Origin: Strigops habroptila
Taxonomy: Eukaryota > Chordata > Aves > Psittaciformes > Psittacidae
NCBI RefSeq assembly: GCF_004027225.2
Contig: NC_044279.2
Coordinates: forward strand, 28,374,705 to 28,438,704
Direction: 5' to 3'
Length of the DNA stretch: 64,000 nucleotides
In this document: piece by piece, positions 1 through 44,565 of the stretch
Layout of the letters: each line of letters opens with the position of its first letter
Numbering within the stretch: position 1 is the stretch's first letter
Program-made: the position numbers and the translations under genes
The notes under the pieces: generated by a model
What the model was told of the DNA's origin: nothing
The model's input: the letters and a program-made list of their open reading frames with translations, nothing else
The model's database searches: none

Positions 1-2984
1 ATTAATGAAAAGTGACAGGAACTGAAACACTGAAGAAATGTTAAAAGAAACTGTTCTAGTCTGCCTTAAATCAGCTTATTTTTTTGAGAAAGTAACTAAT
101 ACACAGAGGATCTTCTGTCCATCTTCTACATTTGAAATAGTAAGTCCAGCTACTCAAAACAATTCATTCTCAGATGGTCATATTCCATCGTCCCCGTCAG
201 GACAGAGGTTTATAAGATAGTTTATTATCTTATCTCCTTGGAATAAGTGCACGCATCCTTATTGCTTGTTCTGCTCTCATGCCTTAGGGAAAAAAACAAG
301 ATTTATACTCATCTTCATTTGTTCCTTGACTCTTCCTGTACTGTGTTCAAGAAGTGTATTGAGCACACGTGTTTTCACCACCTTGACAGAGCACTGGGTC
401 ATCAGTTCCAGGCCTGCCAGAACCGGTCCCGCTTTAATCACCCACTCCATAACCAGCTCCCCCTTCACCCCCCCCCGAAATCTCCATGCAGTGCTCCAGG
501 GAAGCACCTCCTCCAATCACTCTGCATTCGGAGTCTGTCTCTGGGACCCATCTCTCACCACATACTCTATTGTAAGTATCTGTGTGTCCTGAAAGCATAA
601 AGCCTCTTCCTCAAGTATTCTTTTATTTTTGTTCCTGGAAAAACCTGACATCTAGTAAATGCTGTTTACTTACTTACTGAAGCATTAAAGTGCTAAGCCA
701 CTTCTTTAAGAAGGAAGAATGTATTTTATATCTTGGTCTACTTTCATATAGAACCACTTATGTTAAAAATTCAATACTTCCCTATTTCTTGTTTTTTTAA
801 TAACAGCTTGTACACCTAGATATGAAAGTAGCCTGTGCACTGAAGTACTGAGTGGGACTTTTTCCCTCATAGACATACTTATAGAATACCAGAAAATAAT
901 CAAAATATTGAAAATGTAAAGCAACAACATTAACTTATTAAAGAAGGATAGTCATGTAAAAACTGTAAAGTCCTAGTAGAAAAGTATACCTAATATTAAT
1001 ACTGTTTTTTAATAATTGTGATAAATTAAAGCTGCTTTGTATTTAAAACCACTTTTTTAGTTTTAGCAAGCATTCCTGAGAACTGAAATCAAAAGAACAT
1101 TAATTACAGAGTAACTGTTTATTATTAATCTGAGAAAGTATATTTCACATATGTGCAATTTTCCCCCGATTCTCCAGTTCTACAATTAGGTTTCCAATTT
1201 ACCAGCCCCCAAATACACTCACATTTTGACTGTGTGCCCTACGCTTCCAAGTCTGGATGCTCACAACTGAGGAGGGGGGGGGGTTGATGCCACAGAAATA
1301 TGTCAGGCATCCTCCAAATGCCTCTATGTCTTTTCTGTCACTTCTGGTACTCCTACTCTTCTGAGAAGGCTCCCTCAGTGCTCTCCTATAGGATCACGCT
1401 GTGCATAGAAGACTAGCTCATGCTTTTCCTCTTCATTCTGTGCTTTCGCTAGTCCTACACAATGTAAAAGCGGAAGGAACATCAACCACCGTGTAGGCTC
1501 CTCCTTAACCAAAAGGTTCCTAGTAGGTATCAATGTAATCTCTTTTACACTATCTTAATTCTTCTTATATAGACTTGCATATAAAGCTAGAAATAGAAAT
1601 ATTTCAGAAAGCTATCATTAACCCCAGCAACCAAGTCTTCTTTCTAATTTGGATTTAACTTCCTGGATTAATCTGGTGAACATGAAATACAATAGCCCCT
1701 ATGAGAAGCTGATTTTCAGGTGTTTTCCAAGTCAAAGTAAAATTAATATATACTGGTGTTATTTTCGTTAACACATGATCATACTTTTTTTCAGTTTCAA
1801 AATTAAAAGAAAAATGTAACTCAAAGAATAACTCAATCAGTACACTTCTCTTTCCTTTCTTAGTGCTGATGTCAGTTGCAAAAATTTAAATTCTCCTTTC
1901 CATTATTCTTCTGTATTTCGATTAAAAAAAAATAAAATATTCTGACAATAAAATACATTATGGCATGTAAATATAGTGATGGAAGAGCCAAGCTACACTG
2001 AAGTTTTTTAAGCATTTACTGAAAAATAACAGTACTGAAACAGCTGGACCTTTAGACATAATGAGCAACCCCCTTTCAGGGCATTGGGTGTGATGCAGTA
2101 TTTGCCTGCGTAGCTCAGAGTGAAGTTGAAAAGGGATGTCTTTGCAGTCAGTAACAATGAAAAGCTTTTGTTTGGACATTGCTTTTTTGTCTGGATAATT
2201 GTACCTTCAAAAAGACATTTATCAGAAAAGCAGAACTCCACCGTGCTCTGTGATTAGCTGTAATTTTTTTTGGCAGGACTGACACAGTGCTGATAAGGAC
2301 CTGTTATACACCCACTGCATGTGTCATTGACTTCTCATTAGGATGAAATCTTGACCCTACCCAAGTCAGATTTGTCACCGATTTAATTGTAGCCACAATT
2401 ACCTCCTTAATGTTTTTGAACTTCTTCAGAGGAGACAATTAGCTGCTTCTGGCCAAGTCAAACAAGCAAGCGACTTCATGGCAGACTTCCCTGCCATGAT
2501 CTTGTGAGGAGTGGTTTTGTCTGTCCTATTTCCAATGACAACTGAAAGAGAGAACTGAAAATCTTTGGGTTTGGTGAAAGGCTGAAGGTGGGCAGAGAGC
2601 TGCAGACAAAGGTCTTTCCCTGTAAGGGGCAATTTTGCTGGCTGCAGGTGTTGCTCCTGCTCCAGCAGTATTTTTCCACCTGAAAACTGTGCTCTGCCCG
2701 GAAACAGGCCCAGCAGCACCATGTAGACAGAAAAAGGCGTGTACAAAACTGTGCTCTTCAGATGGTTGCCTTCACACCGTGGACACCTGCTTACTGACGT
2801 TTGCTTTTACCTCACTTTGAACTCAGCCTGTTTCTGCAAGGTCTTTTGTAGGCCGGGGTGGGTTTTAGCATCCTACTTCAGAGCGATTCACACACAGACT
2901 TTTACAAGGGTCTCTGGGCAGCATGTGAGCTGGGGTAATGCAGGGAGGAAAGAGGAGCCCCCACTGCATCCATACCCTGTCATC
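1..2984. other. Upstream non-coding region
   Basis: This AT-rich stretch holds no reading frame that looks like a real gene. The frames present are short (about 117 codons at most), overlap on both strands and resemble no family I know. There is a C-run near 467-475 and a G-run near 1272-1284. In mammals the next gene upstream of SAMTOR is GPR85, a single-coding-exon receptor. It is not in this stretch, so it would lie further upstream if synteny holds. No promoter or conserved element can be supported here. Confidence 0.6.
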
Positions 2985-3300
2985 ACAGAATGGTTTGGGT
3001 TGAAAGGGACCTTAAAATCGTATAGTTCCAACCCCCCTGCCATGGGCAGGGACACCTCACACTAAACCATGTCACCCAAGGCTCCGTCCAGCCTGGCCTT
3101 GTACACCTCCAGGGATGGGGCATTCACAACTTCCTTGGGCAACCCATTCCAGTGCCTCACCACCCTCACAGTAAAGAACTTCTTCCTTGTATCTAACCTG
3201 AACTTCCCCTGTTTTAGTTTGAACCCGTTACCCCTTGTCCTATCACTACAGTCCCTGATGAGAGTCCCTCTCCAGCCTCCCTGCAGTCCCCCTTCAGACA
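2985..3300 (-). mobile_element. CR1 LINE 3' fragment
   Basis: Read on the minus strand, this piece encodes the C-terminal end of the CR1 reverse-transcriptase ORF, with the typical run [15 protein letters not shown] near its middle. The CR1 3' UTR follows and ends at the family-specific tail (ATTCTGTGAT at 2985-2994 on the minus strand). It is 5'-truncated at about 3300, as most CR1 copies are, and has no intact coding capacity. It closely matches the fragment at 56387-57350, so both belong to related subfamilies. It sits only about 80 bp before the CpG island of SAMTOR begins. Confidence 0.93.
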
Positions 3301-3527
3301 CACCCTACAGGAATTCGTACTGCCCCTGGACCCTTCTTGTTGTTTCACCTAACTTCTGCGCTAGTCTGTCAAGCCCCCAGGGCGACCTGCTCCGTGCGTG
3401 GGGTGTGGGAAACTCTGGAATCAGCGAAGCCCGCAGCTCCGGGACTCCCGCTCTGCGGCCAACCCCGCACGCCCAGGGACGGGCCACTGGGCGCCCAGCT
3501 CCCGGGCCCGCCCTGCGGCGGCGGCGG

Positions 3528-3546
3528 ACTCCATCTCCCGGCATGC
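3528..3546 (+). promoter_or_regulatory. ZNF143/THAP11-type promoter site
   Basis: The sequence ACTCCATCTCCCGGCATGC matches the known SBS consensus ACTACANNTCCCRGCATGC at every position except the fourth. Such sites sit close to transcription starts of CpG-island genes and are bound by ZNF143 (Staf) and THAP11/HCFC1. Its position about 100 bp upstream of the SAMTOR start codon fits that role. Binding is inferred from the motif alone. Confidence 0.6.
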
Positions 3547-3644
3547 CGGGCGGGCGGGGTGCGCGCATGCCCGCCCTGCCATAGCGCCCGGCGCTCACGC
3601 CTCCCCCTCAGCCGGGCTGCGCGCGGCGGAGCAGCGGTAACAGC

Positions 3645-37732
<34,088 letters not shown>

Positions 37733-38826
37733 TGTAGTTGTTGAAAGGCCCTTTCAGTCAAACTCTTGCTTAACTAATTTTGCTATACTAACATGGGCTC
37801 AACACACAAAAATGGTTTGCATAAAGAAAATGCAAAGGTTTACAGAGTTTGCTATTTTTTTCTACTTTTGAATTTTAAAATTTATTCTTGTATGAAAGTG
37901 AAAAAAATACAAGTTTTATGCACATGACTCATGTCATAGCATAAATTGCTGTTACTTTCTTTAGATGTGTATCACTAATTCTTTTCCAGAAAGGTACCAT
38001 TCTTTTCTTTAGTGCTGTGAAGTGTGAATTCTATTTAATTTGTTAAACGTCTTTTCAATATTTTAACCCAATGTGGTTGAGCTTAAGGCACTGGAGTTGC
38101 TGGGCTTCTGAGAAGTATATGTAGGAAGAAATAATTAGCACTTTAACTAAATGTGCAGATAGGTTAAGACACTTGGTTACACGTGTCCCTTTGTAATTAT
38201 GGAACAAAACTTTTTTCCAAAATCTGTTTCACTCTGGGTAAGCCAGAGCTGGAGAAACTATAATGCTTGCACATTTAATTTTGTTTATTGCAACCCTCTT
38301 GAGATAAAGCCAAATTGAGATAACACCCAAATACTGGAATATATTCATCCATAGTTATACATACAGTGTAATTTTGTTGCATAAATAGCAGTTAGACATG
38401 AGATTTCTGAAGAGGTTATCCCCCTCAGAGGAGTATGGTACGTCTAGACAATTACGTTTCACTTGAAAGCTGGAACATGGTTTGCAATTTTATGAGTGTA
38501 CAAGCACTGACATATACCAGTATTTTTCCCCAATTCTCTTCAAACTGTGTTTTTTGTGAGGACAGGGTGGGTTTTGTCATGTTTTAAAGTAAATTATTTA
38601 TGCATTTTAAAAACAACTTTTTCTGTAGTTGTCCTTATTTGTAGACCTCGCAAGTTATACAGTAACTACAGACCAATTTTGTAAAAAGGAACATAATTAT
38701 ACAGGTTACACATACATAATTAGACAAGGATACACATATTTGCACAAAGTTGTGTATTCAGACCACACAAGTGAAGTTAACGTAATTTGTTTGCTTATTT
38801 AGACTCCAAAATCTTCTGTTTAGCTA

Positions 38827-38832
38827 AATAAA
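38827..38832 (+). terminator. Candidate poly(A) signal, SAMTOR
   Basis: This is the first AATAAA downstream of the SAMTOR stop codon, about 1.1 kb into the presumed 3' UTR. Further candidates lie at 39079 and 40220. Usage is inferred only. Confidence 0.45.
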
Positions 38833-40145
38833 ACTTCCATAGCTGTCTGAGAACTGGTCCTCGCTGTAAGGAGATGGCACAGAAGTGGTTTACATCTATT
38901 AAGTTTTTTAACTTGGGTAATAGATCTGTGAGGTTTTGCAGGAAAAAACAACTCTGTTCAGTGGTAAAACCAGAGGATTCAGTATTAGTTTAGCTTAGCT
39001 TTCCCTCCATCTAAAAATAATGGCCAGAATTTTCAGATTTGAATGTTAGGCTGTTAAATCTATATCTAAGTGCCTAATAATAAATGATTTGAACTAGGTG
39101 CCACATCGGGGTTTTAGACTGACTTCTGCAAAATGGTAGAGAATAGTAATACAGAGTTTCACAGGTGGTTGTGGTGAAATGTACCTGACACCATATTAAC
39201 CTACCATGTTGTACTTATCATACAGAGGTTACCAGATAAACTGAAGTTGTAGTGTGGAATTTACAGTGGTTGCTACAAAAATGAAACTTGCTCCTTCCAT
39301 TGAAGTTTTGCACTGAAAGTGTCACGGTTTGACCTACCTGTCTTTTTCTTTTATACTGCTTCCTACATAGAGTCATCCCCCGTTGGTCCAGCTTACACTC
39401 AAAATGTGATCTGGACTGTAATGCTTTATTCTTTAACATAAGCTTTTTGTGTTTCTCCTTAAATTTAAAGCATCCTTTAATACCTGATTCAAATTTGATG
39501 TTCAATCTGAACGATATCCATAAATACAAACCAAACAATTATATTCTGATGTATTAAAAAAAAAAAGGTTTGAAATAGAAGTATTAAGGCTGACCTTTTT
39601 TGATGATTTTTTACAGAGAATACTTCTCTAATGAAATAGACAATGGCTTCAAAATTGGCTCTAAGTCAGTATTTGCATCCAATGCTTTACCACTTCACTT
39701 GTCATTCAAAGCCTTTCTTCTTCCCAGTTAACCACTGACTCCAGCAGTGCTCCTGTTAAAGCTAAAATATTGGTGCTATAAATTCAGCTATTTATGGAAA
39801 CTTAATCTGTGCATACGTCAAAGTGTACCTAACATTTTAACTGAAACTCCTTTTAAAAACAAGTTATATACCAGCTGACATATATGTTGGCATTGATTAG
39901 ATTTTGTGATTAATACAAAAAAGTACTTCAGACCAAGATCTATCCCCTCCAAACAGTTTAAATATTAACATTTAAAAATTAAGCCTTTTTGACAGGTTGA
40001 TGACACCATAGTATTTGTGGTTTACGGACCTGAGGTTTGTAACAGCTTGGTTTTCTTGCTGCTCAATCTAAATACCTGAAGTGGGGGGTTTTGTTTAGTT
40101 TGGGAGTTTTTGGTTTTATTTTTACCTTTTTTTACTTTTTTCTTT

Positions 40146-40147
<2 letters not shown>

Positions 40148-40177
<30 letters not shown>
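40148..40177. repeat. Poly(T) run
   Basis: Thirty consecutive T residues. On the minus strand this is a poly(A) run, but no retrocopy body is recognisable beside it. Confidence 0.85.
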
Positions 40178-40178
<1 letters not shown>

Positions 40179-40225
40179 GAGGTAGTGGGATTTACGTAAA
40201 TACTTCTATCTCCCTGAACAATAAA

Positions 40226-41361
40226 GTGGTGATATCAGGAGTTGTTAGATATTTGGCTTTGGTGAAAGAAGAATGTTTCTAGATTATGAAGTATTTGAAA
40301 ATTATGACTGTGCAAGAGATGTCTTGTTCTTAAGGTGCTGGAGAGGAAAAGGAAAATGTGTATTTACATTTCTGTTGTCTTTATGTCACTACTTTTTGTG
40401 AACAAAGCACATTTATTAAAAAATACAAAAACTGGATCTTTTTGAAGACTGTTTCTTTGGAGTGGAGAGAACCCTTTTTCTTCCTGTGCAGTTGGTTTAT
40501 GCAAAAATCCAGTGAAACCAATGCATAGCTATTTTCCTTATTGTCAAGAAAATAGTTGTGTTTGGGTTCATTTTGTAAACAACTGAATTATAGTAAAGAT
40601 GTTAAATTGGGTACTTCAATTTCAACCTTCACATATGGGTTGTGGTCTTTGCTTTATAGGCGGCTTCCTGGAGTTCCTCCAGTTGTACCTGTATCATGTT
40701 TCTTTGCCTGCCCACTTAGAATGCAACCACTTTCTAAGACAGTTCCTCTCTTCTCTCTCTACACGTTCTTAATTTCTGTTCTATCTCCCTGAAATACCTT
40801 TGCAGCAGAGTGTTTGTGTTTATTTGGTTTTAACACATGTAACTTTTAGGCCTGTTGGCTGGTTTTATTTAAGTTTTGAAGAGGGGTAAGGATTTTGAAG
40901 ACAGCTCAGGTTTTGTTGAATCAGTTGTCTGAATAGTTGAGCAGGAAACACAGCGTGTTGAAGGTCTGTTCCTTGGGTATCCGGCTGCCTGCAGTCAGCA
41001 CTAATGCTTCTTGACTGGGGGGTGGAAAAGGGCTGGGATTACAGGAACAAAGGACATAAATCTGTAATAGGGCAGCCCTCTTGAAGTTCAAAGAGCCCCT
41101 GTGCAGCTGCTGTCTAAACTTCATTCAAATTCCAACTGCTCTTGTTTCGCCTGTGTAGTCGATGGAGCTATCAACATTCAGAAACCTTCTGGTCTTGCCC
41201 ACCTGCCTTCAAGGGCCAATTCAGAACATGTCTTTCTAACATACTGGTGTGAAAATACTGATGGTCAGGGAAACGTGCCTGCTGCATAAATGCAATGGTG
41301 GTGAAAGCTTTTGTTTTGGAAGCACACAGGTCAGTCCAGGACCAGGCTCCTCCTAGCCATG
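40226..41361. other. SAMTOR-TMEM168 intergenic region
   Basis: About 1.1 kb with no supported gene. Frames at 40556-40792 and 41101-41289 (+ strand) are short and unrecognised. I see no insulator-type or other named motif. Confidence 0.6.
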
Positions 41362-41531
41362 GATCACAGAAGGGTTCAGGTTGGCAGGGACCTTAACCTC
41401 ATCCAGTTCCAACCCCCTGCCACGGGCAGGGACACCTTCCACTAGAACAGGTTGCTCTAAGCCGTGTCCGACCTGGCCTTGAACACTGCCAGGGATGGGG
41501 CAGCCACAGCTTCTCTGGGCAGCTTGTGCCG
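41362..41531 (-). mobile_element. CR1 LINE 3' fragment
   Basis: Read on the minus strand this is the CR1 3' UTR and the very end of its ORF, with the typical GTCCCTGCC and GGAACTGGATGAGGTTAAGG segments. The tail repeat is worn down, and the copy is 5'-truncated near 41531, where the match to the family stops. It is older or a different subfamily from the copy at 2985-3300. It lies about 200 bp before the TMEM168 CpG island. Confidence 0.88.
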
Positions 41532-41739
41532 GAAGGCTAGAGCGGGTTCAGTCTGCCATGCAGCCCTGACTCAAACACGTATCTCCCTCTTCCGTGTCCT
41601 AAGTACCTATTGTCAGTACTTACACTTTAGATTATTTTATTCTTCCAGCCTATTACCCTTTCCGTGGTCTGTGCAGTATGCTTTCACTGCTGCCCGTCAG
41701 CTGGATGCTGCTGAATTAATCCCCCGAGAGAGGGGCAGC

Positions 41740-42360
41740 TGTGGGGCTGCAGCTCCCGCTGCAACGCTGTCACAGCGCCGCGCTGTCCCGTTCCACCGAC
41801 CGCCGCATCTCCCGGGGCAGTGACAGGCGCAGGCCCAGCGAGCAGGGCTCCGGCAGCGCCCGGGCGGCGGCGTTTGAGCCTCGGCGGGGCCCGTAGCCGG
41901 GCCTCTCGCTCAGCCTCAACATAGCGGCGGCGCTGCGCGGGGGGCGGGAAGTTTCCGGGACGCCAGTTGAGGTGAGTGCGGGCCGGGCCGGGCCGCCCCC
42001 CGCAGATGGGGCACGGCGGGGTCCGCCGCACCGTGAGGCTGCGGCCGGGCCTGCCCCTGCGTGGAGCGGCGCCCTGTCACCGCTGCGTGGCGAGGGGAGC
42101 CGGGCGGCCTGGCGGACACCGCGGGGGGAGGCGGGCGGCTGTACAGAGCGGCGTCCCGGGCGGTGCGCGGCGTTGTCCCGGCACAGCCGCGGCTGGCAGC
42201 GCCCGCTCCGCGGGGCCCACATGGAACTGAGCGGGGCGGGTCGGCCCGGCAGCTGGTGCTGGGGCCGTGGCCTCTGCGTGTCTGACACCGGTAACCCGGA
42301 ACGTGGGCCCGGCATCCGCATCTGGGAACTGCCGGCGTCGGTCACTGCGATTTAAGCCTA
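41740..42360 (+). promoter_or_regulatory. CpG island promoter of TMEM168
   Basis: A dense run of CpG and GC-rich sequence surrounds a consensus splice donor at 41972, as expected for a TATA-less housekeeping promoter with a non-coding first exon. A YY1-like site with one mismatch (AACATAGCGGC, 41918-41928) lies about 45 bp before the donor. Open frames of up to 191 codons on the minus strand are GC artefacts. Confidence 0.85.
41880..41971 (+). other. TMEM168: Probable TMEM168 non-coding exon 1
   Basis: A strong donor, GAG|GTGAGTGCG, follows base 41971 inside the CpG island. The coding exon at 44696 has a good acceptor at 44561-44565 with 130 bp of untranslated sequence, so an upstream non-coding exon is required, and this is the best candidate. 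The 5' boundary is a guess, and other donors in the island could be used instead. Confidence 0.55.
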
Positions 42361-44565
42361 CGGTATGAATGTGTTGGATAAACACGAGTTCTTGTTTAAA
42401 AAAAAAAAAAAGGGCTGAGAGTTCCTTTTTAAATAAATAAATAAACCAAACGTTAAACTGGAAGAATAAAGCTGGAGGAAAGTGAATCCAGTATTTTGGA
42501 TAGACCTCACCTGGACTTTAAATCAGCCGCACGTAGACTACCACACCATCTTTTGAGTTTTGGGGTTTTTTTTGTACTTTCTTAAATAAATTAGGGTAAA
42601 AACTACTTCGGGAATGGCAGTCCTTTATGTATAGGAAAGGCCTTGGATAGTTCAGTCTCTATATCTCTGCTTAGACTCTAGGTTTTGCTTAAAATTCTGT
42701 TTGCAAAAGCTGACACATATTTAAAAGTGGGCATACACATTCTGGTTTGGGTCTGAAAGTGATTAGCTCAGATGTGCAACTCGGATGTTGCAGCCTGAAA
42801 CTTAAAGGCCATTAGTTTGAAAGCCAAACAAACACAACGCCCTCCCTCCCCTGGACTTTGAACAGTCTTAATCTAAACTGTCAGTCTTAACAGCTAGATG
42901 TGTTTTAAAGAAGAAATCAGATACTGAAACTTCCCATTTAAATTGTCTGACTTGCTGTGTTATATTTATTTGGTAATATCTGTGTGATGGGATACATTAA
43001 CCATGAGAATGCTCCTCTTCCTCTTTTCACCAAAAAGGTGACCGTATGTTTCGGTTAGAAGAACACGAATGATGAACAGCGTGGTTTGCTGACTGGCTGG
43101 AAGGTGTCGCCAGGAAGCGGAGGTTGCGTTCACGGTCCGGGTTGTCGTTTTGCATATACCTTGTGCTCAAGCAGACGTGGTGCCTTCCCACCACGGCACC
43201 CGACGCAGCACGTGAGGCGGCAGCAGAGGAGCTTCTCTCTCGTGTTTCTCGTGATGTGATGGCAGCAAGACTGCCCTTGGCACGAGCTGAGGCAGTCAGG
43301 GTGGTTTTCTGTCGGAGTGGCTGCTTGCCTGCAGGGAGTTCGCTAGTGTAACAATCCCACCAGAAAACGATTAGCCATTGCAGCAGAATTGTAAGCTGGG
43401 TGTTAGGCAGGAGCTTCTGCCCTGTGCGTATGAGCCAGGTTGCTGACCTCTGTGAGGCTGTTGTCTAAATGAATGTTTATGCTGTTAGCCCCTTGACTTG
43501 GAGGGGTTCCAGAGAGGCTCAGGAACCAAGATAACAGGATGGCATGGCAGACGTGCTTCAGCGTAGCAGTTGTCATGCGTCAGTGCTGACGGTTGGCGGG
43601 AGATGGGAAATTGTTCCTGTCTATTCATGGTTTGAACCATGAGAGATAGCTGCGGGCAGGGGAAGGGCTTGTGTAGGGGTCGAAATAAATGGCTCAAGTT
43701 GTCTGTAGAGCAAATGTTGATTGTAGTACAAAAAACTGTGAGACTGCAGACAGTGCTGTGATACCTGATATATTGTGGAATGTGATAACAACTTTGAGCT
43801 GTGTTACCTATATAAAGTAGAAACAAATGAAAGGTTGAAAAGAACAGTAAGTTCCCCCAAGTGAGGGGGAAAATATTTTGAGATCTTGAGCATACAGGCT
43901 ACTCAGAATTAAGTTTCTATGTATAAAACATTCATAATAATGAGTACTAAGAAAACACATAGTTGAAATCCAGAGAACTTTAACTTGAAATGGCATCATA
44001 ATAACTGTTTGCTTTTAAGTATATGGTATGTATTGTATTTCAATTAAACAGATTTTTAATGTGTAGTTCGACGTTACCAAACTTCAGTAATTTAAACAAA
44101 AGTGTTTCTTAGGCCTGGTTTGTCTCTACGCCACTTAGGCTGTTTTTACAGTGGGTGTCAGTGAAATCTGCCTAGCCACATTTCTTACAAAATTTCCCTA
44201 AAAATACTAGTATCTGTTCCTTTACTATATTAAAAAGAAAAGTATGTTGGTTTTAAGTGGATCTGAGTAGGAGGTGCTTATGTTTTAAATATAATACATA
44301 ACCTGATCATTTTGTTTGGGGTTTTTTGTGGGGGAAAAAAAGTGGCTTGGAGAAGTGAAAATCATAGAATCATAGAATGGTTGCTCAAATACTGGTTTTA
44401 ATAATGACTCCAATATGAATGCCCTGTAACAACACACTTTGTTGCTCTTTGTTTTGTGGTTTTTAATTTAGATAAACTCTTTGGTGAGAAAGGATGTGAA
44501 TGTTTATGCTGTATATGATTAAATGGAATTACTTGCCACTAAAACTTTTTTCATGCTTCTTCTAG
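41972..44565 (+). other. TMEM168 intron 1
   Basis: The first 390 bp are CpG island. A second, weaker CpG-rich patch lies at about 43075-43350. A minimal CR1 tail sits at 44363-44384. A TATATAAAG string occurs at 43809-43817 without supporting context. No gene is seen. Confidence 0.7.
44363..44384 (-). mobile_element. Minimal CR1 tail
   Basis: AATCATAGAATCATAGAATGG is the reverse complement of the CR1 terminal repeats, with almost no further element sequence. It probably represents an extremely 5'-truncated CR1 insertion just upstream of TMEM168 exon 2. Confidence 0.65.

Larger units (their letters stand above)
37733..40225 (+). other. Probable SAMTOR 3' UTR
   Basis: AT-rich sequence follows the stop codon. 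Canonical AATAAA signals lie at 38827-38832, 39079-39084 and 40220-40225, so several 3' ends are possible. I cannot tell which is used. A 30-base T-run at 40148-40177 lies just before the last one. A 106-codon minus-strand frame at 39218-39538 is not recognisable. Confidence 0.5.

Noticed and set aside
1-3600. GPR85, the expected upstream neighbour
   Set aside because: Looked for a long single-exon seven-helix frame on both strands and found none here.
41770-42345. 191-codon minus-strand frame in the TMEM168 CpG island
   Set aside because: Same GC artefact. No domain and no splice or poly(A) context.
43809-43817. TATATAAAG in TMEM168 intron 1
   Set aside because: Surroundings are AT-rich with no exon downstream in range. 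Such strings are common by chance.
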